From Pseudoxanthomonas sp. Root630 (lineage in GTDB: Bacteria; Pseudomonadota; Gammaproteobacteria; Xanthomonadales; Xanthomonadaceae), in assembly GCF_001427585.1 (NCBI RefSeq), contig NZ_LMGY01000001.1:63270-127269 (forward strand): a DNA stretch of 64,000 bases. Direction: 5' to 3'. How positions within the stretch are numbered: the first letter of the stretch is position 1; each line of letters starts with the position of its first letter. Below the pieces are notes generated by a model. The model saw nothing but the letters and a program-made list of their open reading frames with translations, was not told the origin of the DNA and searched no databases. The position numbers and the translations under genes were made by a program. This document shows positions 9,834 through 19,071 of this stretch, piece after piece.

Positions 9834-10688
9834 ATGACCGGTCCCTGGGACAAGCGGCCTGCGGGTCGCCCTCCGCGCGGCGATGGCCCGCGTCCGCCGC
9901 GTGCCGCCGGGCCTCGTGCGCCGGTACCGACGGCATCGGCGCCGGCCGCCGCCGCATCGCGTAGCGAACTGCGCCTGTATGGGCTGAACGCCCTGCATGC
10001 GGTGTTCGCGCGGCGGCCCGAGGCCATCCGCAAGGTCTATCTGACCGAAGCACGCATTCCCGCGCTGAAGCCGTTGCTGGCGTGGTGCGTGAAGCAGCGC
10101 GTGGGCTATCGCGTGGTGGAGGAGGGCGATCTCGATCGCCTCGCCGGCAGTACGCACCACGAAGGCGTGGTCGCCGACGTGCTGAGGGTGGAGCCGTTGT
10201 CGATGGCCGACTGGCTGCGCGCGTTGCCCGAGGGCAAGCCCGTGGCCGCCCTGTGGCTCGATGGCGTGGGCAATCCGCACAACTTCGGGGCCATCCTGCG
10301 CTCGGCCGCGCACTTCGGCGTGGCCGGCATCCTGTTGCCCCGCGATTCGACGCTGGCGATCTCCGGCGCGGCCGCACGCGTGGCCGAAGGCGGTGCCGAG
10401 CAGGTGCCGCTGGTGCGCATGGGGCAGGCCGACAATGCGGCGGCCCAGCTGCGGAACGCGGGCTTCTCGTTGGCCGCCACCGTCGTGCGCGGCGGCGACG
10501 ACCTGTTCGCCGCCAAGCTGCCGCGGCGCCTCGTGTACGTGATGGGTGCGGAGGGCGAGGGCATGGATGCACGCCTCGCCGATGCCTGCGATACGCGCCT
10601 GTCGATCCCCGGCAGCGGCGCCGTCGAGAGCCTCAATGTGGCGGCGGCGACGGCGGTGTTCCTGGCGCAGTGGAAGCAGAAGGCGTGA
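9834..10688 (+). CDS. TrmH/SpoU family RNA 2'-O-ribose methyltransferase (RlmB-like)
   Basis: S-adenosylmethionine-dependent RNA methyltransferase of the knotted SPOUT superfamily. The product has 284 residues: an unusual basic, proline- and alanine-rich N-terminus (about 40 residues), a substrate-binding domain (ELRLYGLNALHAVFARRP), then the SpoU domain with LDGVGNPHNFGAILRSA, YVMGAEGEGM and LSIPGSGAVESLNVAAA. These three motifs fix the family. Closest well-known member is RlmB, which methylates G2251 of 23S rRNA, but the exact target is not certain. A 9-codon ORF (9803-9832) ends just before the ATG. Confidence 0.88.
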   Translation: MTGPWDKRPAGRPPRGDGPRPPRAAGPRAPVPTASAPAAAASRSELRLYGLNALHAVFARRPEAIRKVYLTEARIPALKPLLAWCVKQRVGYRVVEEGDLDRLAGSTHHEGVVADVLRVEPLSMADWLRALPEGKPVAALWLDGVGNPHNFGAILRSAAHFGVAGILLPRDSTLAISGAAARVAEGGAEQVPLVRMGQADNAAAQLRNAGFSLAATVVRGGDDLFAAKLPRRLVYVMGAEGEGMDARLADACDTRLSIPGSGAVESLNVAAATAVFLAQWKQKA

Positions 10689-10700
10689 TCGCTGACCCCG

Positions 10701-10784
10701 TGTAGGAGGGGCTTCAGCCCCGACGCCTTTCGTTCGGACTTCGGGCTGCTTGATCCGGAGGTCGGGGCTGAAGTCCCTCCTACA
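10701..10784. repeat. Inverted pair of GTAG-type REP palindromes
   Basis: The arms TGTAGGAGGGGCTTCAGCC...(10701-10724) and its near-perfect reverse complement (10761-10784) flank 36 bp and lie between two convergent genes. Each arm also folds on itself (GGGGCTTCAGCCCC). GTAG-headed palindromes of this kind are a known repeat type of Stenotrophomonas and relatives. A transcript in either direction would form a strong hairpin, so it may also end transcription of the methyltransferase and the M28 peptidase gene. There is no clear T-run. Confidence 0.75.
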
Positions 10785-10787
10785 GGT

Positions 10788-12176
10788 TTATTCCTTCAGC
10801 TGGCTGCCGAAGTCGCCATCGGCTTCCGCCGCCAGGTAGGCGAATACGGTGTACGCCGCGACGTTCTGCGCCAGCGCCGCCGGGTCGATCTTGTCGAGGG
10901 TGTCGTCCGCGTTGTGGTGCAGGTCGAAGTAGTCGCTGCCATCCTGCGCCAGCCACGCCCACGCCAGGCCCTTCGCCGCGAACGGGCTGATGTCCGGGCC
11001 CGCGCTGCCCTTGCCGGGGGCGTACTCGATGCCCAGCGGCGCCAGCGCCTGCGCGATCTGCTCGGTGGCCTTGCGCGCGTGGTCCGGTGCGCCGGTGTTG
11101 AAGGCATAGATGCGGCCGGCGCCGAAGTCGCTCTCCGCGCCGATCTGGTGGCGCGTGATGTCGGCCAGGTGCTTCTCCGCATACGCCTTGCCGCCGTACA
11201 GGCCCTGCTCCTCGTTGGCGAAGGCGATCACGCGGATCGTGCGCTTCGGCGCCTGCTTCAGCTGGCCGATCAGGTGGCCGGCCGCCATGGTGATGGCGAT
11301 GCCGGCGCCGTCGTCGATCGCGCCGGTGCCGAGGTCCCACGAATCCAGATGCCCGCCGATCACCACGACCTCCTTCGGCAAACTGCGCCCGGTGATTTCG
11401 CCGATCACGTTCTGAGAGGTGTACTCGCCGTCCCAGCCGCAATCGAGCGCGAGCGAGACGCGCACCGGGCCGCGCGCGAGCAGGCGCGCCAGCTGGTCCG
11501 CATCGGGGATGGTCAGCGACGCCGACGGCACCGGCGTCAGGCCTTCGTCGAAGCGGGTGATGCCGGTGTGCGCGACGCGGTGGTTGTCGGTGCCGGCCGA
11601 GCGCATCAGGAAGGCGATCGCGCCCTTGCGGATCGCGGCCGACGGACCCTTCGAACGGATCGCGCCGCCATTGCGGTAATCGCTGCCATCGCGCGCGGAG
11701 GTCATCTGGTAGTCGACGAAGGCGATCTTGCCGGCCAGCGATCCCGCCGGGGTCGCTTCCAGTGCGGCCAGGTCGGCGAAGCGGACGATCTCTGCTTCCA
11801 CCTTGCCGGCCGGGCTGCCGCCCAGTGCGGTGACGGTCAGCGGTTGCGCATGCTCGCCGAGTACGGCCGCACGCTCGCTGCGGCGCACCCACTTCGGAAA
11901 CGTCACCGGTTCGGTCCACACCTTGTCGAAGCCGAGTGCCTTGAACTTCGCCTGCGCCCAGGCGACGGCTTTCGCATCGGCCTCGCTGCCGGCCAGGCGC
12001 GGGCCCACTTCCGTCGTCAGCGATTCGACGACGTTCCAGCCGGTGCGGTCTGCGAGCGCCTGTTCGCGGAGTTGCGCGGCGGTGGCGAGGGCGGTGTCGG
12101 GGATGCGGGTTTCGCGCGATGCGGCGAAAGCGGGTGCGGTGACGGCCAGGGCGAGCAACAACGGAGCAAGGCGCAT
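10788..12176 (-). CDS. Secreted M28 family metallopeptidase
   Basis: Predicted periplasmic or secreted zinc aminopeptidase-like enzyme of 462 residues. The ATG at 12174-12176 gives a clean signal peptide (MRLAPLLLALAVTAPAFA, cut after residue 18); an upstream in-frame ATG would place nine residues ahead of it and is less likely. The M28 metal ligands are visible in order: GGHLDSWD (H276, D278), AIDDGAG (D288-D289), FANEEQGLYGG and the final HHNADD. A PA (protease-associated) insert appears to lie between about residues 120 and 230. Substrate peptides are unknown. Confidence 0.9.
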   Translation of the reverse strand: MRLAPLLLALAVTAPAFAASRETRIPDTALATAAQLREQALADRTGWNVVESLTTEVGPRLAGSEADAKAVAWAQAKFKALGFDKVWTEPVTFPKWVRRSERAAVLGEHAQPLTVTALGGSPAGKVEAEIVRFADLAALEATPAGSLAGKIAFVDYQMTSARDGSDYRNGGAIRSKGPSAAIRKGAIAFLMRSAGTDNHRVAHTGITRFDEGLTPVPSASLTIPDADQLARLLARGPVRVSLALDCGWDGEYTSQNVIGEITGRSLPKEVVVIGGHLDSWDLGTGAIDDGAGIAITMAAGHLIGQLKQAPKRTIRVIAFANEEQGLYGGKAYAEKHLADITRHQIGAESDFGAGRIYAFNTGAPDHARKATEQIAQALAPLGIEYAPGKGSAGPDISPFAAKGLAWAWLAQDGSDYFDLHHNADDTLDKIDPAALAQNVAAYTVFAYLAAEADGDFGSQLKE

Positions 12177-12187
12177 GGAAAGTCCCG

Positions 12188-12223
12188 TAAAAACGAAGGC
12201 CACGAGCTTAGCAGCCCGTGGCC
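12188..12223 (-). terminator. Rho-independent terminator candidate of mscL
   Basis: On the minus strand a 7-bp stem (GGCCACG / CGTGGCC, 12198-12223) with a 12-base loop is followed by TTCGTTTTTAC. It lies 46-80 bp after the mscL stop and just before the M28 gene start, so it should separate the two leftward units. The loop is large, so strength is uncertain. Confidence 0.55.
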
Positions 12224-12268
12224 CCGTGTTTCCGTCGACGGCGTTGCCGATACGGAACGCCGCGTTCG

Positions 12269-12670
12269 TTATTTCTTCAGCGCGTCGCGGATCTCGCGCA
12301 GCAGCACGATGTCTTCAGGCGTCGCCGCTGCCGGTGCAGGCGCACGTACCCGGTTGTAGGCTTTCAGGACGAGGAAGATCACGAACGCGATGAGCAGGAA
12401 GTCGATCATGGTCTGCAGGAAGGCGCCATATTTCAGCAGCAGCGCCGGTGCGAGTTCCTTGCCGGCCGCATCGAGCTCGGCTGCACGCAGGGTCACCGCC
12501 AGGTCGCCGAACTTCACGCCGCCGAGCAACAAGCCCACCAGCGGCATCACGATGCCATCCACCAGGCTGCTGACGATCTTGCCGAAGGCCGCGCCGATCA
12601 CCACGCCGACGGCGAGGTCGACCACATTGCCGCGTGCGATGAATTCCTTGAACTCGCTGATCATGCCCAT
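12269..12670 (-). CDS. mscL: Large-conductance mechanosensitive channel
   Basis: MscL is the homopentameric inner-membrane pore that opens at high tension to release solutes on osmotic downshock. The 133-residue protein is close to the 136 of E. coli MscL. It matches across its length: FKEFIARGNVVDLAVGVVIG with TM1, GAAFGKIVSSLVDGIVMP, then TM2 (IDFLLIAFVIFLVLKAYN) and the short C-terminal helix (EDIVLLREIRDALKK). Two ATGs two codons apart (12668-12670 and 12662-12664) are possible. It is a single gene with its own promoter and terminator. Confidence 0.96.
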   Translation of the reverse strand: MGMISEFKEFIARGNVVDLAVGVVIGAAFGKIVSSLVDGIVMPLVGLLLGGVKFGDLAVTLRAAELDAAGKELAPALLLKYGAFLQTMIDFLLIAFVIFLVLKAYNRVRAPAPAAATPEDIVLLREIRDALKK

Positions 12671-12712
12671 CGAGGGATCTCCGTGAACGGCGCCGACACG
12701 CCACTGGCGTGG

Positions 12713-12740
12713 ACTATAACCCCGTGCGTCGATGACGCAA
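12713..12740 (-). promoter_or_regulatory. Sigma-70-type promoter of mscL
   Basis: On the minus strand TTGCGT (12735-12740) and TATAGT (12713-12718) are separated by 16 bp. The -10 lies 42 bp before the mscL start. Both hexamers are close to consensus in an otherwise GC-rich region. In enteric bacteria mscL also responds to the stationary-phase sigma factor; that cannot be judged here. Confidence 0.6.
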
Positions 12741-12749
12741 GGCAGGGCA

Positions 12750-13457
12750 TCAGCCGGTAATGCGTCCGTGCAGCTCGACCACGCCATCCAGCGAGGCCAC
12801 GAACGCATCGCCCGGCACCAGCGCCGCGACGCCCGCGGGCGTGCCCATGAAGACCAGGTCGCCAGCCTTCAACGCATAGAGCTTCGACAGTTCGTGCAGG
12901 ATGTCGGGCACGTCCCAGATCAGGTCGTGCAGCGCGCCGTGCTGGCGGACATCGCCGTTCACGCGCAGGGTCAGCGTGCGGGCATCGAGCGTGCCGACAT
13001 CCGCGGCGGCGACCAGTTCGCTGATGGGCGCCGAGTGATCGAATCCCTTGCCGGTATCCCACGGCAGGCCCTTCGCCTTGGCGGCGCCCTGCAGGTCGCG
13101 ACGGGTCAGGTCCAGGCCGACGCCGTAGGCGAGTACCAGGGCCTCGGCGGCCTCGCGCGACAGCTCGCCTGCCGGCGCATCGACGCCGAGCGCCGCGACC
13201 AGTTCGATCTCGTGGTGCAGGTCGTTCGTACCGGGCGGGTAAGGCACGTTCGCGTCGCCGGTGACGATGGCATCGGCCGGCTTGTGGAAGAACACGGGCA
13301 CGCCCCGCTCAGCCTTCGACGCGGGTGCGGCAGCGCCCATTTCGCGCGCGTGGTCGGCGAAGTTGCGGCCCACGCAGAAGATGCGGCGCACGGGGAAGGT
13401 GCCGCCACCGCGCACGGGAACGCGAGGCACCGGCGGGGTCGGGATGATGTCGGACAT
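12750..13457 (-). CDS. Fumarylacetoacetate hydrolase (FAH) family protein
   Basis: A 235-residue member of the FAH superfamily, Mg2+-dependent enzymes that cleave or decarboxylate 2-oxo acids and beta-diketones. Visible landmarks are FPVRRIFCVGRNFADHAREMG near the N-terminus, the metal-binding region LHHEIELVAALG, the GLDLTRRDLQ segment and KAGDLVFMGTPAGVAALVPGD near the C-terminus. This compact type resembles acylpyruvate hydrolases or oxaloacetate decarboxylases (FAHD1-like) more than true tyrosine-pathway FAH. Neighbours give no pathway clue. Substrate unassigned. Confidence 0.88.
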   Translation of the reverse strand: MSDIIPTPPVPRVPVRGGGTFPVRRIFCVGRNFADHAREMGAAAPASKAERGVPVFFHKPADAIVTGDANVPYPPGTNDLHHEIELVAALGVDAPAGELSREAAEALVLAYGVGLDLTRRDLQGAAKAKGLPWDTGKGFDHSAPISELVAAADVGTLDARTLTLRVNGDVRQHGALHDLIWDVPDILHELSKLYALKAGDLVFMGTPAGVAALVPGDAFVASLDGVVELHGRITG

Positions 13458-13561
13458 GGCGGTTCCGTGCGGGGGAGCGCACGGAGTTTAGAGGAGAGGC
13501 GGGGCGGATGTTGGCCCGATCAAGTTGGGCGCGGCATCGCTTCGCTAGGGTCGTTCGCCAA

Positions 13562-13867
13562 TCAGGCGCGTTGCGACGCGCTCGGGATCGCGGCGATGGC
13601 AGGTTCCAGGGGGCGCGGTTTGCTGACCACCTGGTACTCGCCTTCCATCGCATTGTCGCGCGCCACCGGCTTGCCACGCTGGCGTAGCAGCTTGTAGAGC
13701 AGGCCGCCGGCGATCATCGCCGCGCCGACGAACACGCTGAAGAACACCAGCACCGCCAGCACGGCCAGGCCCAGCAGGCCGATACCCACGCGCAGCAGCG
13801 GGTGACGCGGCTTGCGGGGCGCGAACGCGTTGCGGAAGGCGTTGAACTGAAAGTGGCGTGCGTACAT
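13562..13867 (-). CDS. Small hypothetical membrane protein
   Basis: A 101-residue product that I do not recognise. It has a basic N-terminus (MYARHFQFNAFRNAFAPRKP), then one long hydrophobic stretch at about residues 27-58 that could be a single long or two short membrane helices. A basic, soluble tail (LLRQRGKPVARDN) follows. It is transcribed away from the Rieske gene. Codon use and base composition match its neighbours, so it is probably a real conserved gene, but its role is unknown. Confidence 0.6.
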   Translation of the reverse strand: MYARHFQFNAFRNAFAPRKPRHPLLRVGIGLLGLAVLAVLVFFSVFVGAAMIAGGLLYKLLRQRGKPVARDNAMEGEYQVVSKPRPLEPAIAAIPSASQRA

Positions 13868-13957
13868 GGCGTTGCGTCGTGACAGAATGCGGCGGGGGCC
13901 GGTGCACGCAGTATCGGATGACCGTTACATGACCGTGTGAGAACTTCGTTAAGCCGT

Positions 13958-14281
13958 ATGCGACTGACTGCACTGAATGACATCGCCGACGGTGGTTTTG
14001 CCGAAGTTGAGGCCACGATCGGCGACGATGCGGAATCCCTCATCCTCCATCGCGATGGCGATGCCGTGCGTGCGTGGCTCAATGTGTGCCCGCATGCCGG
14101 TCGCCGGCTGGACTGGGCGCCGGGCCAGTTCCTGAAGAGCAAGGACGGGCATCTGGTCTGCGCGGCGCATGGCGCGTCCTTCGAATTGCAGCGCGGCGAC
14201 TGCGTCGCCGGTCCGTGCCGGGGCGACGCCCTGCATGCCGTCGCGGTGCAGGTCCGCGACGGCGAGGTATGGCTCGGCTGA
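13958..14281 (+). CDS. Small Rieske [2Fe-2S] ferredoxin-like protein
   Basis: A 107-residue single-domain Rieske protein. The two cluster-binding boxes are seen as CPHAGR and, about 25 residues later, CAAHGA, the C-x-H...C-x-x-H ligand set. No other domain is attached, so it is a stand-alone electron carrier or oxygenase ferredoxin of the NirD/BphF-like type. The ATG at 13958 is preferred; a GTG at 13937 would add seven residues with no family support. No oxygenase partner is encoded nearby, so its redox partner is unknown. Confidence 0.85.
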   Translation: MRLTALNDIADGGFAEVEATIGDDAESLILHRDGDAVRAWLNVCPHAGRRLDWAPGQFLKSKDGHLVCAAHGASFELQRGDCVAGPCRGDALHAVAVQVRDGEVWLG

Positions 14282-14295
14282 GCCGTTGCGCCGGC

Positions 14296-15378
14296 TCAGC
14301 CGGTGCCTTGCAGGATCACGCAGTGCCAGCCGGTGCGGTAGGTTTCGTAGCCGGGTGATGCGGCCTGCGCGATGCAGTGCGGCCGGCCGTCGAGCAACAG
14401 TTCGGTGGCGGCGCGGGGTTCGGCGAACAACGTGGCGCGGCCCGGGAAGTCGAGTCGTGCCGCCGCATCGACGGACTGCGTGTCGGCCAGCACCTGCCCC
14501 TGGCCGTCGACGATGCAGACGCGGCTGCGGCCCCATTCGGCATCGGACAGCGGCGTATGTTCGACGATGGTCTGCGCCAGCGCGTTCCAGCGGAACACGA
14601 TGCCCAGCACGCCCAATGGACGGCCCTGCACGCGTCCGCCCTCGCGCACGGTGCAGGAATAGACGAGCACGCGTTCTCCGCCGGCCAGCGGACTGGCGTG
14701 CATCGACTGGAAGCCGAACGCCTCGCCGCTCTGCGTCGCCATCGCCGACTGGAACCACGGTTGCTGGGCCACCGACTGGCCGACCGAGCGGTACTGCCGC
14801 GGCCGCCCGTTGGCGACCACGTTGCCGTGCAGGTCGGCCAGCACCAGGTCGAAGTAGACCGTGTACGAATCCAGGATCTGCCCGAGGCGCTGGCTGGCGT
14901 GGGCGAGTGCCGCGGGTTGCGGATCCTGCGCGGCGGCGACCACGGCCGCATCGGTGGCCCACCAGCGGACGTCGCAGCTGCGCTCGTAGAGATTGCGGTC
15001 GATCAGGTCGATGTTAGCCAACGCCAGGTCGGTCAGACGGGTGCGGCGCACGTCGGTCTGCAACTGCTCCAGCCGTTCCCGCAGGTCGGTGCTGGTGCGT
15101 CCGGCCATGCGGTCGATCTCCTGCGCGGTGTCGCTGACGCGGCGCGAGAGCGTGTCCATTTCTTCGGCGATCACGCCGAAGCTGCGTCCGGCCGTGCCGA
15201 TGCGCACGGCCTCGATGCGGGCATTCATCGAGATGATGCGGGTGATGCGGTTGATCTCGTCGATCTTCTGCAGCGATTGCCGCAGTTGCTTCAGCAGCGC
15301 GTCCGACAGTCCGGAGACGGACTGGATGTGGTCGTCGATGCCGGCGTCGTCGGTGGGGGCGGCGGCGCGTGCGTTCAT
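14296..15378 (-). CDS. Soluble chemoreceptor-like protein: short MCP signalling hairpin followed by Cache-like sensor
   Basis: A 360-residue protein with no signal peptide or membrane helix. Residues about 41-90 carry a compact version of the methyl-accepting chemotaxis hairpin tip (RITRIISMNARIEAVRIG, then GRSFGVIAEEMDTL). The rest, from about 110, resembles a Cache/PDC-type sensor: the YFDLVLADLHGNVVANG strand, QPWFQSAM, then a second half with VCIVDGQGQVLADTQS. In ordinary MCPs the sensor is N-terminal and extracellular; here the order is reversed and everything appears cytoplasmic. No che genes are nearby. The assignment rests on motif reading and the ligand is unknown. Confidence 0.75.
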   Translation of the reverse strand: MNARAAAPTDDAGIDDHIQSVSGLSDALLKQLRQSLQKIDEINRITRIISMNARIEAVRIGTAGRSFGVIAEEMDTLSRRVSDTAQEIDRMAGRTSTDLRERLEQLQTDVRRTRLTDLALANIDLIDRNLYERSCDVRWWATDAAVVAAAQDPQPAALAHASQRLGQILDSYTVYFDLVLADLHGNVVANGRPRQYRSVGQSVAQQPWFQSAMATQSGEAFGFQSMHASPLAGGERVLVYSCTVREGGRVQGRPLGVLGIVFRWNALAQTIVEHTPLSDAEWGRSRVCIVDGQGQVLADTQSVDAAARLDFPGRATLFAEPRAATELLLDGRPHCIAQAASPGYETYRTGWHCVILQGTG

Positions 15379-15517
15379 GGGGCTCCTTGCGTAGAGGGGT
15401 GACCATGCGTGCGCGCATGGTCGTCATTGAAGCGCTATCGGCGTGCCCCGCAGCGGCTTTAACCGGCACCTTCGCGGTGCATGTTTTCCCCTCGATGGGG
15501 CGGGCCGGGCGAGGATG

Positions 15518-15547
15518 TTGGACGTTCGCGCGGCGCTTCCCTAGAAT
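15518..15547 (+). promoter_or_regulatory. Promoter candidate for the DUF3667 gene
   Basis: TTGGAC (15518-15523), an 18-bp spacer and TAGAAT (15542-15547) lie 26 bp before the chosen start codon. TAGAAT is the same -10 word seen before rnpB and the FMN riboswitch in this window. The spacer upstream (15379-15517) otherwise holds an inverted repeat, GACCATGCGTGCGCGCATGG, at 15401-15422. Confidence 0.5.
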
Positions 15548-15573
15548 CCGCCGACCACGGGAAGGGGACCGGC

Positions 15574-16404
15574 ATGGGCGACGCGAGCATCTGCATCAAC
15601 TGCGGCCGAGCCGTCGCCGATCCCCAACAGAAGTTCTGTCCCGCCTGCGGCCAACCCACGCCGGCGCACCGCATCGACTGGCATTTCCTCGGCCATGAGC
15701 TGGAGCACAGCGTGTTCCATATGGACCGCGGCTTCCTCTATACCTTGAAGCAGTTGATGCTGAGGCCGGGGCGCCTCATCCGGAACTACATCGAGGGACG
15801 GCGGGCGGGTGTCGTCAAACCCGTCTTGCTGATCATGATGACGGGCGCTGCTGCGACGTTGATGGCGCACTACGCGCTGGATGGTGATGCGCTTGGAGCC
15901 TCCCTCACTGCGGGCATGGAGGCCGGAGCAGGACATCAAGGCAGCTTGAATGCCAAGCAGGCCGAAGCCATGGCCCAGATGGCGAATGTGTTCGGGGTGG
16001 TCAAGGACTGGATGAATCGTCACCTGACCCTCATCACCTTGCTGCTGCTGCCGGTGCAGGCGGCGGCATTCAAACTGACGTTCCGACGCTTCAAGCAGAT
16101 CAACTACCCGGAATGGCTGGTGATCACCTCGTTCCTGATGGCGCAGCTGTTCGTCGTATGGGTGGTTTTCATGCCGCTTCAGCGCTGGTGGTCGGATGCG
16201 CAGGTGGTGATGGTGCTGGTGGCGGTTCTCCTGAACCTATTCTCGTTGACTCAGGTTTTCCCGGGATATTCTCGATGGAAAGCCTTCCTGCGCGGGGCGG
16301 CCGGTTGGGCCATCGTCCAAGTGGTGTTGATGGTGGCCACGCTCATCGGTGCGATGGTGCTTGGCGTCCTGGTGGGCAGCGGAAGGATCCATTTGCCTGC
16401 CTGA
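15574..16404 (+). CDS. DUF3667-type membrane protein with N-terminal zinc ribbon
   Basis: A 276-residue protein of unknown function. It opens with a zinc-ribbon pattern (CINCGRA ... CPACGQ). Next comes the conserved block HSVFHMDRGFLYTLKQL, MLRPGRLIRNYIEGRR and VKPVLLIMM that typifies DUF3667 proteins. The C-terminal half has four to five hydrophobic helices. The ATG at 15574 is chosen because it is preceded by GGAAGGGGA and by a promoter at the right distance. An upstream in-frame ATG at 15481 would add 31 atypical residues. Confidence 0.82.
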   Translation: MGDASICINCGRAVADPQQKFCPACGQPTPAHRIDWHFLGHELEHSVFHMDRGFLYTLKQLMLRPGRLIRNYIEGRRAGVVKPVLLIMMTGAAATLMAHYALDGDALGASLTAGMEAGAGHQGSLNAKQAEAMAQMANVFGVVKDWMNRHLTLITLLLLPVQAAAFKLTFRRFKQINYPEWLVITSFLMAQLFVVWVVFMPLQRWWSDAQVVMVLVAVLLNLFSLTQVFPGYSRWKAFLRGAAGWAIVQVVLMVATLIGAMVLGVLVGSGRIHLPA

Positions 16405-16472
16405 GCGTGTTGTCGCCCGGCGGGGCGACTCGAAGCATTGATGCCGCGCTGATGCGTCTGCACGCAGGAAAA

Positions 16473-16500
16473 GAAAAGCCCGCTTTATCGCGGGCTTTTC
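16473..16500. terminator. Bidirectional Rho-independent terminator
   Basis: An 11-bp perfect stem, GAAAAGCCCGC / GCGGGCTTTTC with a six-base loop, has T-runs at the right on both strands. It sits between the convergent DUF3667 and ettA genes and would end transcription from both. Confidence 0.85.
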
Positions 16501-16549
16501 CGTCGAGACAGATTGCTCGACGCAATCGCAGGGACGCTGGATCCCGAAT

Positions 16550-18217
<1,668 letters not shown>

Positions 18218-18290
18218 GCAGGCTCCGGTACGCAGGACCCGTCACCCGACCGGGGACCGGCAGGCGAGCAGGGAAATGGGGAAGGCGCCC

Positions 18291-18296
18291 AGTATA
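18291..18296 (-). promoter_or_regulatory. -10 element for ettA
   Basis: TATACT on the minus strand, 74 bp before the ettA start, in a GC-rich spacer. No acceptable -35 hexamer is seen 16-18 bp upstream, so this is a -10 call only. Confidence 0.4.
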
Positions 18297-18360
18297 GCCG
18301 TTCAGGCCGCCGGGGCCGCTGGCTGAACGGGATCCCAGCATTTTTTGACCGTTGTCCCGT

Positions 18361-18385
18361 AACCGTTTTCCAGCGGGAAACGGTT
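18361..18385. promoter_or_regulatory. Operator-like palindrome upstream of the RcnB-like gene
   Basis: AACCGTTT and AAACGGTT form perfect 8-bp inverted arms around a 9-bp centre, 52 bp before the RcnB-like start codon. A TTGACC word precedes it at 18345-18350. The layout suits a repressor or activator site, but no known factor is recognised. Confidence 0.4.
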
Positions 18386-18436
18386 CAGACGCAATACGCA
18401 TCATGCAACTCACGTACCCCTAACAACGGAGTTGCC

Positions 18437-18934
18437 ATGAACAGCCGTCGATTCTTCCAGGGCCTGGCCATCGCGGTGCTGGCCGTCGCCACCACCGTCC
18501 CGGCGCTGGCGCGCGATGACGACCGCGGCCGTGACCGTGGCCGCCAGCACTACGATCGCGACTGGCGCGATGACCGCCGGGACGATCGCCATGATCGCCG
18601 CGACGACCACCGCGACCAGCGCCATGCCTACCGCAACGGTTACCGGGACGGTCGCCGCGACGACTACCGTCAGGACCGCCGCTACGACGACCGCCGGTAC
18701 TACGCGCCGCCGCCGCGCGTGGTGTACCGCCCCGCCCCCAGCTACCACCGTTGGGCCAAGGGCCAGCGCTACCGCGACTACTACCGCGGCCCGGTCTACG
18801 TGGTGAACGACTACGACTACTACGATCTGCGTCGTCCGCCCCGCGGCTACCACTGGGTGCGGGACGACCGCGGCAACATGCTGATGGTCGCCATCGCCAC
18901 CGGCATCATCGCCGACCTGCTCCTGCACCACTGA
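18437..18934 (+). CDS. RcnB-like periplasmic protein, Arg/Asp/Tyr-rich
   Basis: A 165-residue exported protein. It starts with a signal peptide ([20 protein letters not shown]...ALA, cut near residue 26). A highly charged middle of repeating D, R, H and Y follows, then the C-terminal block [18 protein letters not shown] and a hydrophobic end. That last block is the hallmark of the RcnB family, named for a nickel/cobalt homeostasis factor of E. coli. Metal binding here is not established, and no metal exporter gene is adjacent. Confidence 0.85.
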   Translation: MNSRRFFQGLAIAVLAVATTVPALARDDDRGRDRGRQHYDRDWRDDRRDDRHDRRDDHRDQRHAYRNGYRDGRRDDYRQDRRYDDRRYYAPPPRVVYRPAPSYHRWAKGQRYRDYYRGPVYVVNDYDYYDLRRPPRGYHWVRDDRGNMLMVAIATGIIADLLLHH

Positions 18935-18955
18935 GCCGGACTCCCTCCGGTCACG

Positions 18956-18983
18956 GGAAAAGCGCGCTCCGGCGCGCTTTTCC
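18956..18983 (+). terminator. Rho-independent terminator after the RcnB-like gene
   Basis: A 12-bp perfect stem GGAAAAGCGCGC / GCGCGCTTTTCC with a four-base loop, followed by TTTTCC, 21 bp after the stop codon. Confidence 0.88.
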
Positions 18984-19031
18984 TTTTCCGGGGGAGGGGT
19001 TGGGCGGGTCGTGGCCGGCCCCCCGGCGGGC

Positions 19032-19037
19032 TACAAT
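19032..19037 (+). promoter_or_regulatory. -10 element for glyA
   Basis: TACAAT, 34 bp before the glyA ATG, in a very GC-rich stretch between the terminator and the gene. No good -35 at normal spacing. The same TACAAT word precedes secA. Confidence 0.45.
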
Positions 19038-19071
19038 CGGGGACCCCGCCCGCCCTAGCCCCGGAGACCCG

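Noticed and set aside
12732..13697. Plus-strand frame opposite the FAH gene
   Set aside because: The FAH frame has conserved motifs over its whole length; the plus frame shows none.
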